IMG/VR virus record: IMGVR_UViG_3300045006_000378 | Location: 1-22,292 of that record | Source of the DNA: a virus | Length of the DNA stretch: 22,292 bases | Direction: 5' to 3' (one strand) | Shown: in pieces, positions 16,101 through 22,292 of the stretch | How positions within the stretch are numbered: position 1 is the first letter of the stretch | Layout of the letters: each line of letters starts with the position of its first letter | Made by a program: the position numbers and the translations under genes | Notes under the pieces: model-generated | What the model was told of the DNA's origin: nothing | Databases searched by the model: none | The model's input: the letters and a program-made list of their open reading frames with translations, nothing else

Positions 16101-18995
16101 CGGAACTGAGGGCATCACGCGCCACCCCTGATCCAGAACGCCCTGCCCCCCACCGGGAAGCAGACGCGACCCAATCGCCTCCCACGGTTGAGTCATAATA
16201 CCAGGCTGGCCCAGATGTACCCACTGACGTGCCGCATCTCGGAGCGAGACCGGAGTCTCGACACCCTCAAGGTCGAGCAGCACTGTCTCTGCGGCATGCC
16301 CGACAACCGTCCCAACACGTCCCGTGGCCGCCTCGCGCAAGATATCGCCAGCTGCTGGAAAACGGCGACCGGCACCGAGATAGGCCCACAGCCGAAGATC
16401 GTTCTTCGCACGAAGCTTCGCCAGATCCTCAGTCGCAACCTCCTGCAGAACAGCACGGAACTCGTCGAGCGTCGGCGCCTTCCTGAGGTACTGCAGAATG
16501 TAGGGCGTCTCCTTTTTGAGAAGGACTTCCCACATCTCAGGGTCAGCTGCCGCCTCCGCTACCTTCTTCCCCGACTTTGAGAGGATCTTGAGGAGAATCT
16601 TCGGTACAGGCGGCGCAGCGGCTCTCGTTCCTGCCGAAGCCTCCCATGCCTTCTTGACAGCGGCAACCTCTCTCCACAACTCCTCCGCATTCTTCACTCC
16701 CACCTTCCACCGGGCTGCCGCTGCGACGACGTCAAACGGCTTGTCGGGCTCGACTCCGAGCAGGTTCCAGATTACAGCCTTTGCGGACTCAAGGACTGCC
16801 CGCGAAGGCGGCATACCCCCCACGTACGCCCGCGCTAGGGGCTCAATCTCGTCCCAACCAAAGACAAAGTGATACATCCGCCTCACAGGCTCGGGGAGGC
16901 CCTTCAACGCGCGTCCGAGCGCCCGCTGAATCTCTGCAGACACTTCTGGTGTCCAGACCTCCGTACGGAGGTGGAACAGGGCCCGTTGGGCCTGGACCGA
17001 GATATCATGAAAGGCAACTACGTGCCGACGCGCGAGATCGAGAACCTTCGCAGGATCGACAAAGTTGTCCGCCGTAACGGCCGTATCGTACCCCAGAACG
17101 TGCAAGGCGGCCCGCGTAGCCTCGTACGCCCTTGGCGCCCTCCACGCAAGAACGTTCATCGGCACAGACGTACCGGCAGTAACCGCCGGCAGTAGCAACG
17201 GTGTACCGGTCAATGCGGCCCTCGTCAGCATCTCCAGCTCATCAAACCCGAACGCGTAACGCCAGACCGTCCCAACCCAGGGCGGCGCCTTGTCCACAAT
17301 ATCATCGAGAGCCCGACGCGCCCAGGAAGCTTCGCTGGCGGTCCACTCGCCCCGCTGGAGCCGCTGGTACAGATCCTCGAGGTTTGAAATCGTCGTTTTT
17401 CGGAAGACACCCTGTTTCCGTAGAACGTCTCGTAACATCCCATAGGCTTCCGTTGGTGGCGCTGCCACCGCCGTACCGCCACCCTCGAAATGAACGAGAG
17501 CCCGTCTTGCCGCTTCTCGCTCCCCCAACAAGAGATCGTCCCGTCCCAAGTACGCGCGGAGTTGCGCAGCCGCCCACGAGCGGTCCTCAGCCGTCCCAGC
17601 GCCAGCCGCGATTCGCTCCAAGGTCAGTTCGGCCTCTTTCCGCGGAAGGCCGAATTCTGTTACCTTACGTTCGATCCAAGCGGCGGGGTCGAACGTTGGG
17701 GGACGACCAAGCGGCGACGTATCCCAGATGCTGTATACCTCAGACGGCGCGAGACGCGTTCGGCGGACACGTAAGTGACCCCGGCGAATGTCGCGATAGT
17801 ACCGCGACCCCGGCTCGGTTACCCACTTCATGATACGCGCTTCCGGCCCAGACAACAGGAGGTTCCAGTGCGCCCCAGCTGAAATCGGGCGCCGTGAACG
17901 CAGTGCACCCGCGAGAACCTCGCCGAGCCACTTCTTCCCCTGGTCCCGCGCAATGTCCTCAGCCTTTTTGAAAACCGAATCCAACACCCGCTCTTCGACA
18001 GCAGCCCCCAAAGAGTCGACGAGCATATCGCCAACGCCGTCTGTCTTGAGGTACGCATCAAGCGAAGCCCCCAAGTACCGTTCGAGCCCAACAACGGACG
18101 CGTGCAGCCCTTCATCCGCTGCCCAGTGTACCCACGCACCGATCGGTTCATAAACAAACTTCCGCAGGACCTTCGTCTTCAGCGCTACCCACACAGTCTG
18201 CCTCGGACGCCCGCGGCGGCGCCCAATCCGCTCTTCCGGTGGAGAAGGAAGGATGGTTGGGGATTCGACGTGTTTACAGTGTGGGTGCCCGTATCCTGTG
18301 TTGCGAGCCTCAGCTAGCGTGGGATAGCCGGGCGTCGCGCCCGTGAGACTGACTGTTCGTCCCTGCCAGGGGGCGCAGTACTGACAGGATCCGATGTGCT
18401 TAGAGATGGTGACGAGGTCGTAGCCGGCTTCAAGCGTGCGCTCGTACATCCCTGCCGTGACTGCGTCGCGCACGGCGACGTTTGCTAGGGTGTCGTTGTA
18501 TGTATCGTAGGACCACTGATTGCCGCCCTTATCAACGAGGGCGATCAGACGGCCGCGTTGTAGTTGCTGCTGCACCTTGCTAAGCGGCGCTGTGCGCAGA
18601 CGTTGTTGAACAACGTCAAGGGCGCGTGTGTGACGGATCAGGAACTGTTGCTGGACGTTTCCGAGAGCTGCTGCATGTGACGGCATCTTATAGACGTCGA
18701 TGCCTCCAGCCTCGTTATGGCGATGTACGCGGTTCCGCGCTCCGGAGGGAAGAGCCTTATCGGCCAAGGACATTCCGTGGCGGTACGCTTCGAGGAGAAC
18801 GGAGTCGGACCACCCGCGGGCGCGGGCGTCGAGCGCCTGAAGATGAGGCGTGGCGAGGTTCGCAGTTGCTAGCCGATCGGCCTGCCAGGTCTCTTCGGGG
18901 ACGCGCTGCAGCAGCTCAGCCATCCGCCGCGTTTGGCCCTTTGCTAGAGCGGTGTAGGTATCGCGGGGTTCGACGAGCTGCTCCGCGTGATCCAT
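13179..18995 (-). CDS. Giant minor capsid (MuF/Phage_min_cap2-like) fusion protein, 1938 aa
   Basis: Residues ~1-250 form a recognisable minor capsid domain: WSYDTYNDTLANVAVRD, then a conserved core VTISKHIGSCQYCAPWQG (Cys204, Cys207) and GYPTLAEARNTGYGHPHCKH, the Cys/His set shared by MuF-type head proteins, probably binding zinc. Family proteins are usually 250-500 aa, so ~1690 residues are extra. That extension has no motif I recognise: it is mostly helical-looking, with internal repeats around residues 459-730, a beta-looking middle (~1000-1100), a duplicated PVGGVW near 1521-1543, and a Gln/Ala/Val-rich helical C-terminus ending FFRQQLFGG. No signal peptide or clear membrane segment. I chose the ATG at 18995, overlapping the previous TAA with GGAAG upstream; a GTG at 19007 is also possible. 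It likely sits inside the capsid near the portal, and the extension may be packaged and ejected with the DNA; that is inference. No frameshift or stop breaks the frame. Confidence 0.88.
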   Translation of the reverse strand: MDHAEQLVEPRDTYTALAKGQTRRMAELLQRVPEETWQADRLATANLATPHLQALDARARGWSDSVLLEAYRHGMSLADKALPSGARNRVHRHNEAGGIDVYKMPSHAAALGNVQQQFLIRHTRALDVVQQRLRTAPLSKVQQQLQRGRLIALVDKGGNQWSYDTYNDTLANVAVRDAVTAGMYERTLEAGYDLVTISKHIGSCQYCAPWQGRTVSLTGATPGYPTLAEARNTGYGHPHCKHVESPTILPSPPEERIGRRRGRPRQTVWVALKTKVLRKFVYEPIGAWVHWAADEGLHASVVGLERYLGASLDAYLKTDGVGDMLVDSLGAAVEERVLDSVFKKAEDIARDQGKKWLGEVLAGALRSRRPISAGAHWNLLLSGPEARIMKWVTEPGSRYYRDIRRGHLRVRRTRLAPSEVYSIWDTSPLGRPPTFDPAAWIERKVTEFGLPRKEAELTLERIAAGAGTAEDRSWAAAQLRAYLGRDDLLLGEREAARRALVHFEGGGTAVAAPPTEAYGMLRDVLRKQGVFRKTTISNLEDLYQRLQRGEWTASEASWARRALDDIVDKAPPWVGTVWRYAFGFDELEMLTRAALTGTPLLLPAVTAGTSVPMNVLAWRAPRAYEATRAALHVLGYDTAVTADNFVDPAKVLDLARRHVVAFHDISVQAQRALFHLRTEVWTPEVSAEIQRALGRALKGLPEPVRRMYHFVFGWDEIEPLARAYVGGMPPSRAVLESAKAVIWNLLGVEPDKPFDVVAAAARWKVGVKNAEELWREVAAVKKAWEASAGTRAAAPPVPKILLKILSKSGKKVAEAAADPEMWEVLLKKETPYILQYLRKAPTLDEFRAVLQEVATEDLAKLRAKNDLRLWAYLGAGRRFPAAGDILREAATGRVGTVVGHAAETVLLDLEGVETPVSLRDAARQWVHLGQPGIMTQPWEAIGSRLLPGGGQGVLDQGWRVMPSVPLTARVALGREHTVLQTHLGGQAYVDAAIQLAAAHGRRRQYFPLRFEDVGGVRVLATDRPQEMRNPPNCWWARIVPENVPGVEWVDFRLVDRSEVASTPALRVLLPKPPREVAKVTPRAPATQVLEYEPTMHPELDGLLEIQVRAVAGTPASTVQNVVAGALQELNFSHLVAQTPQTVTEAKTQAWLGVRHPQAYNAVMYGAPHIPSDADMVGAFGNLVKKVYHQHTQRDLTYTVSERVIGDVLRRQAVRTAHFDVLRRDPVVRRYILQPLQDALYRLTRPDVPLTAPIERPTIRTVLRTQRIKNAEGETRVVATVPQQIEMPTTVTVGAPSPRVQRALQQYLEDVRREGGLQIAQPTRTLFATVRGSRFTPLPGHDAPINVAAYDEPHRPLMSFVRQARWRPAEEAAFEAVAEPEKVWRIGQTDATGQTTYTYFDAQTGRIIPEEEVTRYQIEVSRPGALEFQGDPVWDYEWTLQQLQQLPRNAWERRAFSDIFRAVLNDAVADGEPEMSRRLLSGLVGAYQQQFSTLEEVVAALPQEEVEKLKQSLDAMVWVEVTPVGGVWTDPTMQSELPAPVGGVWLDTDVEGLVEVVSGRPVAPNTPLGVDTGTQKPPKSVRLLWEREVLSRTDIQGLPFGLPEALRALQWGETDLGGVVFREGLDAQRISQIVTADEPTRQRVLHALEQAAVTAIRGREVEDTVVPVAGTTPLEGLAQLAQDLLLSGPQVPISDEVAGAAVQQVLVPTDALGEAAVQLPLTSLFATLGAIDSPGDSVTVAGMLKDLWMQLWEAQTGQPCVLPAQVEVEAVAQQLQEAGIRDPGVLVQAAFQAYWTAVHGKVPVAVARVAAEVLSEVVQRRTAALQSLQRPLDPAVRQQIAKLLTDAGFVEMSPVHQQEMLHAVLNWELCRALQAAPLRTGPQSTALNLMLRGNGSPGALEQVLQTVARNGTPSPLPAWVPARTVEALTHFFRQQLFGG

Positions 18996-19651
18996 TACGG
19001 CTTCCACTTCAATTTGAGGCTTGGGGCGCGGGTGACGACCTTATGAGGTGTGTTGGCCATCGCCGCTCGTACGTCTGCCGCCGACCGAATGCGGCGGTAA
19101 GTGCCCCGATCCCCAACAGTCCGGCCGACCGCAATGTTGCGTGGCAGAGCCTTGAGATTCCGGAGGCCGCTGGGCGCCTCCCGGGCGATGGTTGGTGCAA
19201 GACGGCCCGCACCCCGAAAGAGGTGGAGGCCTGTGCCTACTCCACCGATAGCGGAGCCGGCGGTTCTAGCCAGGTTACGCATCTCCTCCCGCTTCGTCAG
19301 CTTCTTCCCTTTCTTGGGCCGGATCTGTCCACCAACACGCTCTCCCGCAACGGCAGCTCCCAGCCCCACAGCGAGGGATGCCGGCCGGAGGCCCTTAGCG
19401 GCCCCCTTGACTCCCGCCACCGCCCAGCCCTCTACAGCTCCCATAACTGATGGGGCCATGAGGCTCATCCCCGCGAGGCCGAGTGCGCCGCCAGCAGCAC
19501 CGAGAGCGACATCCTTCCCGTAAGTCTTGAGGAACTGTCTCAGGGGCCCCCGCTTCCTGCGGCCCTTTCCGGCCCGCCCTTGCCCTTGCCCTCGTCCACC
19601 CTTATGTGTTGCGAACCACCACCGACGCTGACGTGCGGTTTTGAGCGCCAT
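18995..19651 (-). CDS. Basic Gly/Ala-rich protein between portal and minor capsid protein
   Basis: This 218-aa protein starts MALKTARQRRWWF, resembling the short K..RQRR opening seen in small phage proteins near portal and MuF genes (recalled, not searched). The first ~45 residues are very rich in Arg, Lys and Gly. Residues ~50-110 are Gly/Ala-rich and hydrophobic (ALGAAGGALGLAGMSLM and a second stretch SLAVGLGAAVAG), able to form membrane-active or tightly packed helices. A basic linker RPKKGKKLTKREE and more Arg-rich sequence follow. The ATG at 19651 has GGAG eight bases upstream and starts just past the portal TGA; a GTG at 19660 is the alternative. The stop overlaps the next ATG (TAATG). 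The composition would suit an internal DNA-binding or ejected virion protein, but that is inference; function unknown. Confidence 0.75.
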   Translation of the reverse strand: MALKTARQRRWWFATHKGGRGQGQGRAGKGRRKRGPLRQFLKTYGKDVALGAAGGALGLAGMSLMAPSVMGAVEGWAVAGVKGAAKGLRPASLAVGLGAAVAGERVGGQIRPKKGKKLTKREEMRNLARTAGSAIGGVGTGLHLFRGAGRLAPTIAREAPSGLRNLKALPRNIAVGRTVGDRGTYRRIRSAADVRAAMANTPHKVVTRAPSLKLKWKP

Positions 19652-19656
19652 TGTGA

Positions 19657-21300
19657 TCACTCCTGCCCAGTTACAGGGCTACTCCAAGACGTCCCTTGAC
19701 CCTGTCCGCCGAAGGTTGAGCCGCCAGGTCCGAACATCTCGCTACCCGCGGGCGCCGCGCCTGGCATGACCTCGGGGACTTGGGTATCGGCGTCGATCTC
19801 GTTGAGGAGGGCCTGCGCCTCAGCCTCAGTGACACCATCAAGCTGTATAATGGCTTGCAGGCGGCTCTGAATGCGGGCGCTGAGACGCTGCGTCTGCTCT
19901 TGGATGTCCTCCATCTCGTTGCGTGGAAGGCCGTCGTTGAATGTGATGCGCAGGTCTGCAGGCTCGAGGGCTGTGACCGAGCCGCTGTTCAACGGCGGCT
20001 GCCACGAAAGAACCGTTGTCGGCCGGACAGCGACCTTGAGGACCGCGCTGTACAGGTCCTGTAGCGTCTTCTTCCACAAGAGTTGGCGGATGTTGACGGT
20101 GACTTGGGTCTTCAGCTGCCGTAGGCGGAGGGCGAAGCCGCTCATGGGGCCGGACAGTGTTGGCTGCAGAAGGGCCTCGCTGTCGATGTTGAATCCGATG
20201 GTGAACTTCTCAGTGTTCTCGCGCAGCGCTTCGACAACCGCGGCTAGCTCCGCGTCCCAGGTGAGGATCCCGAGGGGCGGTGCAGCCGGAGCGCCTGCGG
20301 GTACGTCCACCGCGAGGTACTTGTGCCGACCTACACTGACAGAGCCGTCATCTTCCTTCTCCAGCTCGGGCCCGTACATGAACGGCTCGACGAACTCGTC
20401 TAAGACGGCTCCCCGCTGAGTTTCGCGCCAGTTGATCTGGCCCTGGAGGGCAAGGACGTTCGTGTAGTCGTCGTAGCCGTAGATGTCTTCGTCATCCTCG
20501 GTGTAGAAGTTCTTGTGGTGAATGATTGGGATGATGTCGATCCCCAGCTCCGTCATCGGAGGGAGAGCGGCCGTTGCCTCAAGGGCATCGAGGGGGAGGG
20601 ACTTCTCTGGGTCGTACGTCCCCGTCTTCGGGTTCTCCTTGTCCTCCTCGAGCTTGAACAGCTGGTGGTACAGCCTACAGGTGTACTGTGTTGGCTGGGC
20701 TGGTGGGGGAGCGAGAACGGGCGAGGCCCCCTCTACTTCGGCTGGAGTCGTTACAGCTTCCAGGACGTAGCGCTGCCTCCAGATGTGTGCGTCGACGCCG
20801 CTGCCGTCGATGTCATATGACCGGTACAGTACGTTGTCGATGTTGACTGCCGTTCGGCGGGTCGTGTCTAGTGGGTCGGTCTCGACAAAGTAGGTCGCAG
20901 GGTTGAGGAGGTCAACGATCACCCGGCGAGCGTCTGCGTCGTAGCGGACCTTGAAGACCGCATCGCCCGCATACGAAGACTGGATCGCAGCCCGGAGATG
21001 CTTGAAGTGGCACCCGTTGTCTTCGATGAAGTAGGCGAGGTAGGCGAGTGTGGCAGGGGACGCGCTCGGGGCCGCAAGCTCGACCGGCTCTCCGAAGAGG
21101 CGGCTGGCGATGAGGTTCGTCGCCGCTTGACACAGGTTCGCTGTGAGGTACTCGCTATCCACCGGCGCGACGTACGAGAAGTCCTCAGGAACAAGGAAGA
21201 CGTCCTTGTGTTCGCCTCGCCAAATGTGTCGGTGGCACGTGTACCGCTTGAGGCGGGCCTGATCGTCCTTCGATGGGTAGGGAATTCCCTCATCGGCCAT
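19657..21300 (-). CDS. Portal protein, SPP1 gp6-like
   Basis: The portal forms the twelve-subunit ring at the capsid vertex through which DNA enters and leaves and to which the neck attaches. At 547 aa it has the usual length. Recognisable stretches are the N-terminal clamp region (ANLCQAATNLIASRLFGEP), a beta-rich wing with NPATYFVETDPLD, the middle segment NVLALQGQINWRETQRGAVLDEF, typical of SPP1-like portals, and the stem/crown region SGPMSGFALRLRQLKT. The last ~35 residues are Gly/Ser/Pro-rich. I prefer the ATG at 21300 because GAGGTG lies four bases before it; an ATG at 21312 overlaps the previous stop, and a longer open frame to 21441 has a poor N-terminus that overlaps the upstream gene. 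Position after terminase and before a minor capsid protein agrees with the call. Confidence 0.9.
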   Translation of the reverse strand: MADEGIPYPSKDDQARLKRYTCHRHIWRGEHKDVFLVPEDFSYVAPVDSEYLTANLCQAATNLIASRLFGEPVELAAPSASPATLAYLAYFIEDNGCHFKHLRAAIQSSYAGDAVFKVRYDADARRVIVDLLNPATYFVETDPLDTTRRTAVNIDNVLYRSYDIDGSGVDAHIWRQRYVLEAVTTPAEVEGASPVLAPPPAQPTQYTCRLYHQLFKLEEDKENPKTGTYDPEKSLPLDALEATAALPPMTELGIDIIPIIHHKNFYTEDDEDIYGYDDYTNVLALQGQINWRETQRGAVLDEFVEPFMYGPELEKEDDGSVSVGRHKYLAVDVPAGAPAAPPLGILTWDAELAAVVEALRENTEKFTIGFNIDSEALLQPTLSGPMSGFALRLRQLKTQVTVNIRQLLWKKTLQDLYSAVLKVAVRPTTVLSWQPPLNSGSVTALEPADLRITFNDGLPRNEMEDIQEQTQRLSARIQSRLQAIIQLDGVTEAEAQALLNEIDADTQVPEVMPGAAPAGSEMFGPGGSTFGGQGQGTSWSSPVTGQE

Positions 21301-21308
21301 AACGCACC

Positions 21309-21542
21309 TCATCTGAAGAGACGGCGGATGAACTCGATAGCTGTTCGGACAGTGTTTCCGATGTACCACGCCCAGAAGAGGTTCGGTTGGATTGCAAGCG
21401 CGCGCCCCTCTGGCAGGTTGAGGGCGACAATCCGAACCCACTGACCGTTGACCTGAACAGGCCGAGCAGTTCGAAAGGCCCGAATGACGCCGTTACGGCG
21501 GCCTGGTGTGGCGTTCTTGAGGTCGAGAGTCATTGATCGCAT
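21309..21542 (-). CDS. Hypothetical 77-aa protein between terminase and portal
   Basis: This small basic protein (77 aa from the ATG at 21542; a second ATG lies three codons on) is not one I recognise. A GGAAG sequence sits four bases before the first ATG, which decides the start weakly. The N-terminal half looks like a small beta domain with arginines; the C-terminal end has a hydrophobic aromatic patch (LFWAWYIGNTV) followed by a basic amphipathic segment IRRLFR, which could be a membrane-associated or protein-contact helix. Its stop overlaps an ATG in an ATGA arrangement at the head of the portal gene, so it is part of the packaging/head operon. Coding is inferred from tight packing between two certain genes and the lack of any alternative frame. 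Function unknown. Confidence 0.65.
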   Translation of the reverse strand: MRSMTLDLKNATPGRRNGVIRAFRTARPVQVNGQWVRIVALNLPEGRALAIQPNLFWAWYIGNTVRTAIEFIRRLFR

Positions 21543-21562
21543 GTTACTTCCACGTGTGCATC

Positions 21563-22292
21563 CTAGGCGGCCCTTCGGCCCGTGCGTTTGGGCGGGCCAG
21601 ATGTGCGACGGACACGGACAGTCGGCGTTGGCGGCGCAAACGCGAGGACGAGGGCGTCTAGCTCGTCTGGAGACGGGATGCCCCGCTCTTTCATCGCTTC
21701 CTTCGACTCGACCTTGATCTGGTTCTTCTCGTTGTAACCGTACTGTACGCTGGAGGCCTGTGCCTGCAGGCGTGTGCGCAGGACTGTGTCGTCAATCGCG
21801 ATGCAGATGTTCATCTCGTCGCTGTCTGGCCGGAACAGCTCTCGGAGGTAGTAGTACGCCTCATCCCGCCGGCGAACGAAGTGGTCCCGATCGATCGCCG
21901 CCCCCCCGAATGTGTACCGGCGAAATGTCTTGACATCATGCGCACAGAGGATGTCGCCTACACCCGCACCGACGCCGGTTGTGTCGATGTTCATGAACAA
22001 TCCGCTATGATCTATATTATATTGATCACAAAGCGCGCGGAGGTCCCTTACCGCCTCGATCGCGTACGCCGCCAACAGGCGGGTATCTTGCTCGCCGATC
22101 CACGACCGCATCATCACATGAACAGGGCCGATCCTTCCGGCAATGGCGGTGCGGTCCGATCCAAAGTGGGCCACGTCGAACCCCAGCTGGACGGCAGGGC
22201 GCTTGCCCAGCTGGGACTCAACGCGGTTCGCGGCGTAGGTGAACCAGTGCTGGGGTACGAGGATGACGCTGCTATCCTGCTCGGGGAAGCGC
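21563..22292 (-). CDS. terL: Terminase large subunit, C-terminal nuclease part (partial at right edge)
   Basis: This is the last ~242 residues of the DNA-packaging motor protein; the ATPase half lies outside the window. The frame is open to the window edge, starting in a segment RFPEQDSSVIL, so the GTG at 22174 is an internal valine and not a start. The RNase H-like nuclease signature of terminases is visible: a first acidic strand QLGFDVAHFGSDRT (Asp at 22175-22177), a second NIDTTGVGAGVGD (Asp at 21983-21985), and a third SPDELDALVLAF near the C-terminus, giving the usual metal-binding aspartates. The protein would cut concatemeric phage DNA and pump it through the portal encoded two genes downstream. 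The C-terminal tail after the last motif is short and basic. The family call is secure from motifs and position; the packaging mode (cos, pac or other) cannot be told from this part. Confidence 0.93.
   Translation of the reverse strand, partial: RFPEQDSSVILVPQHWFTYAANRVESQLGKRPAVQLGFDVAHFGSDRTAIAGRIGPVHVMMRSWIGEQDTRLLAAYAIEAVRDLRALCDQYNIDHSGLFMNIDTTGVGAGVGDILCAHDVKTFRRYTFGGAAIDRDHFVRRRDEAYYYLRELFRPDSDEMNICIAIDDTVLRTRLQAQASSVQYGYNEKNQIKVESKEAMKERGIPSPDELDALVLAFAPPTPTVRVRRTSGPPKRTGRRAA

Noticed and set aside
22004-22030. AT-rich island containing TATAAT-like sequence
   Set aside because: It lies inside the terminase nuclease domain, coding for DQYNIDHSGL, and no gene start follows nearby.
1-22292. 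tRNA genes, CRISPR arrays, insertion sequences, integrase or attachment sites
   Set aside because: None were seen on reading both strands; the window is an almost gap-free structural operon.

Overview
The window is the head-and-tail structural module of a tailed double-stranded DNA bacteriophage (or prophage) with a long non-contractile tail, i.e. siphovirus-like. Every gene I can support lies on the minus strand, so the operon reads from right (22292) to left (1). There are no integrase, transposase, tRNA, rRNA, CRISPR or bacterial housekeeping genes. GC is moderately high, ATG and GTG starts are mixed, GGAGG-type ribosome binding sites are common, and many genes join by ATGA or TAATG overlaps. 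The host cannot be named from this sequence.

Reading right to left: the C-terminal nuclease half of the terminase large subunit (runs off the right edge); a 77-aa unknown protein; an SPP1 gp6-like portal; a small very basic Gly/Ala-rich protein; and a giant 1938-aa protein whose first ~250 residues are a minor capsid/MuF-like domain and whose remaining ~1690 residues I do not recognise. A ~320-base junction follows, with a short ORF, an AT-rich promoter-like patch and a 39-base-spaced direct repeat. Next come the scaffold, the major capsid protein, a putative decoration protein, an unknown 175-aa protein, and the neck/tail-completion set (head-tail connector, stopper-like protein, HK97 gp10-like protein, tail terminator candidate). 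A 62-aa unknown protein, the major tail tube protein, a tail assembly chaperone with a probable -1 frameshift product, the tape measure protein, a 1062-aa tail protein with a zinc-ribbon-like motif, and a 313-residue partial gene leaving the left edge complete the module.

Together these genes would make a DNA-filled capsid (terminase, portal, scaffold, capsid), close it (connector, stopper, completion proteins) and build the tail (tube, chaperone, tape measure, tip proteins). The most unusual points are the giant fused minor capsid protein, whose domain boundary coincides with a sharp flip in G/C strand skew; hydrophobic signal-like N-termini on both scaffold and major capsid protein; the paired repeats just before the scaffold-capsid genes; and the frameshift arrangement at a run of six A and five G. 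Gene starts given here were chosen from ribosome binding sites and overlaps and are often shorter than the longest open frame.
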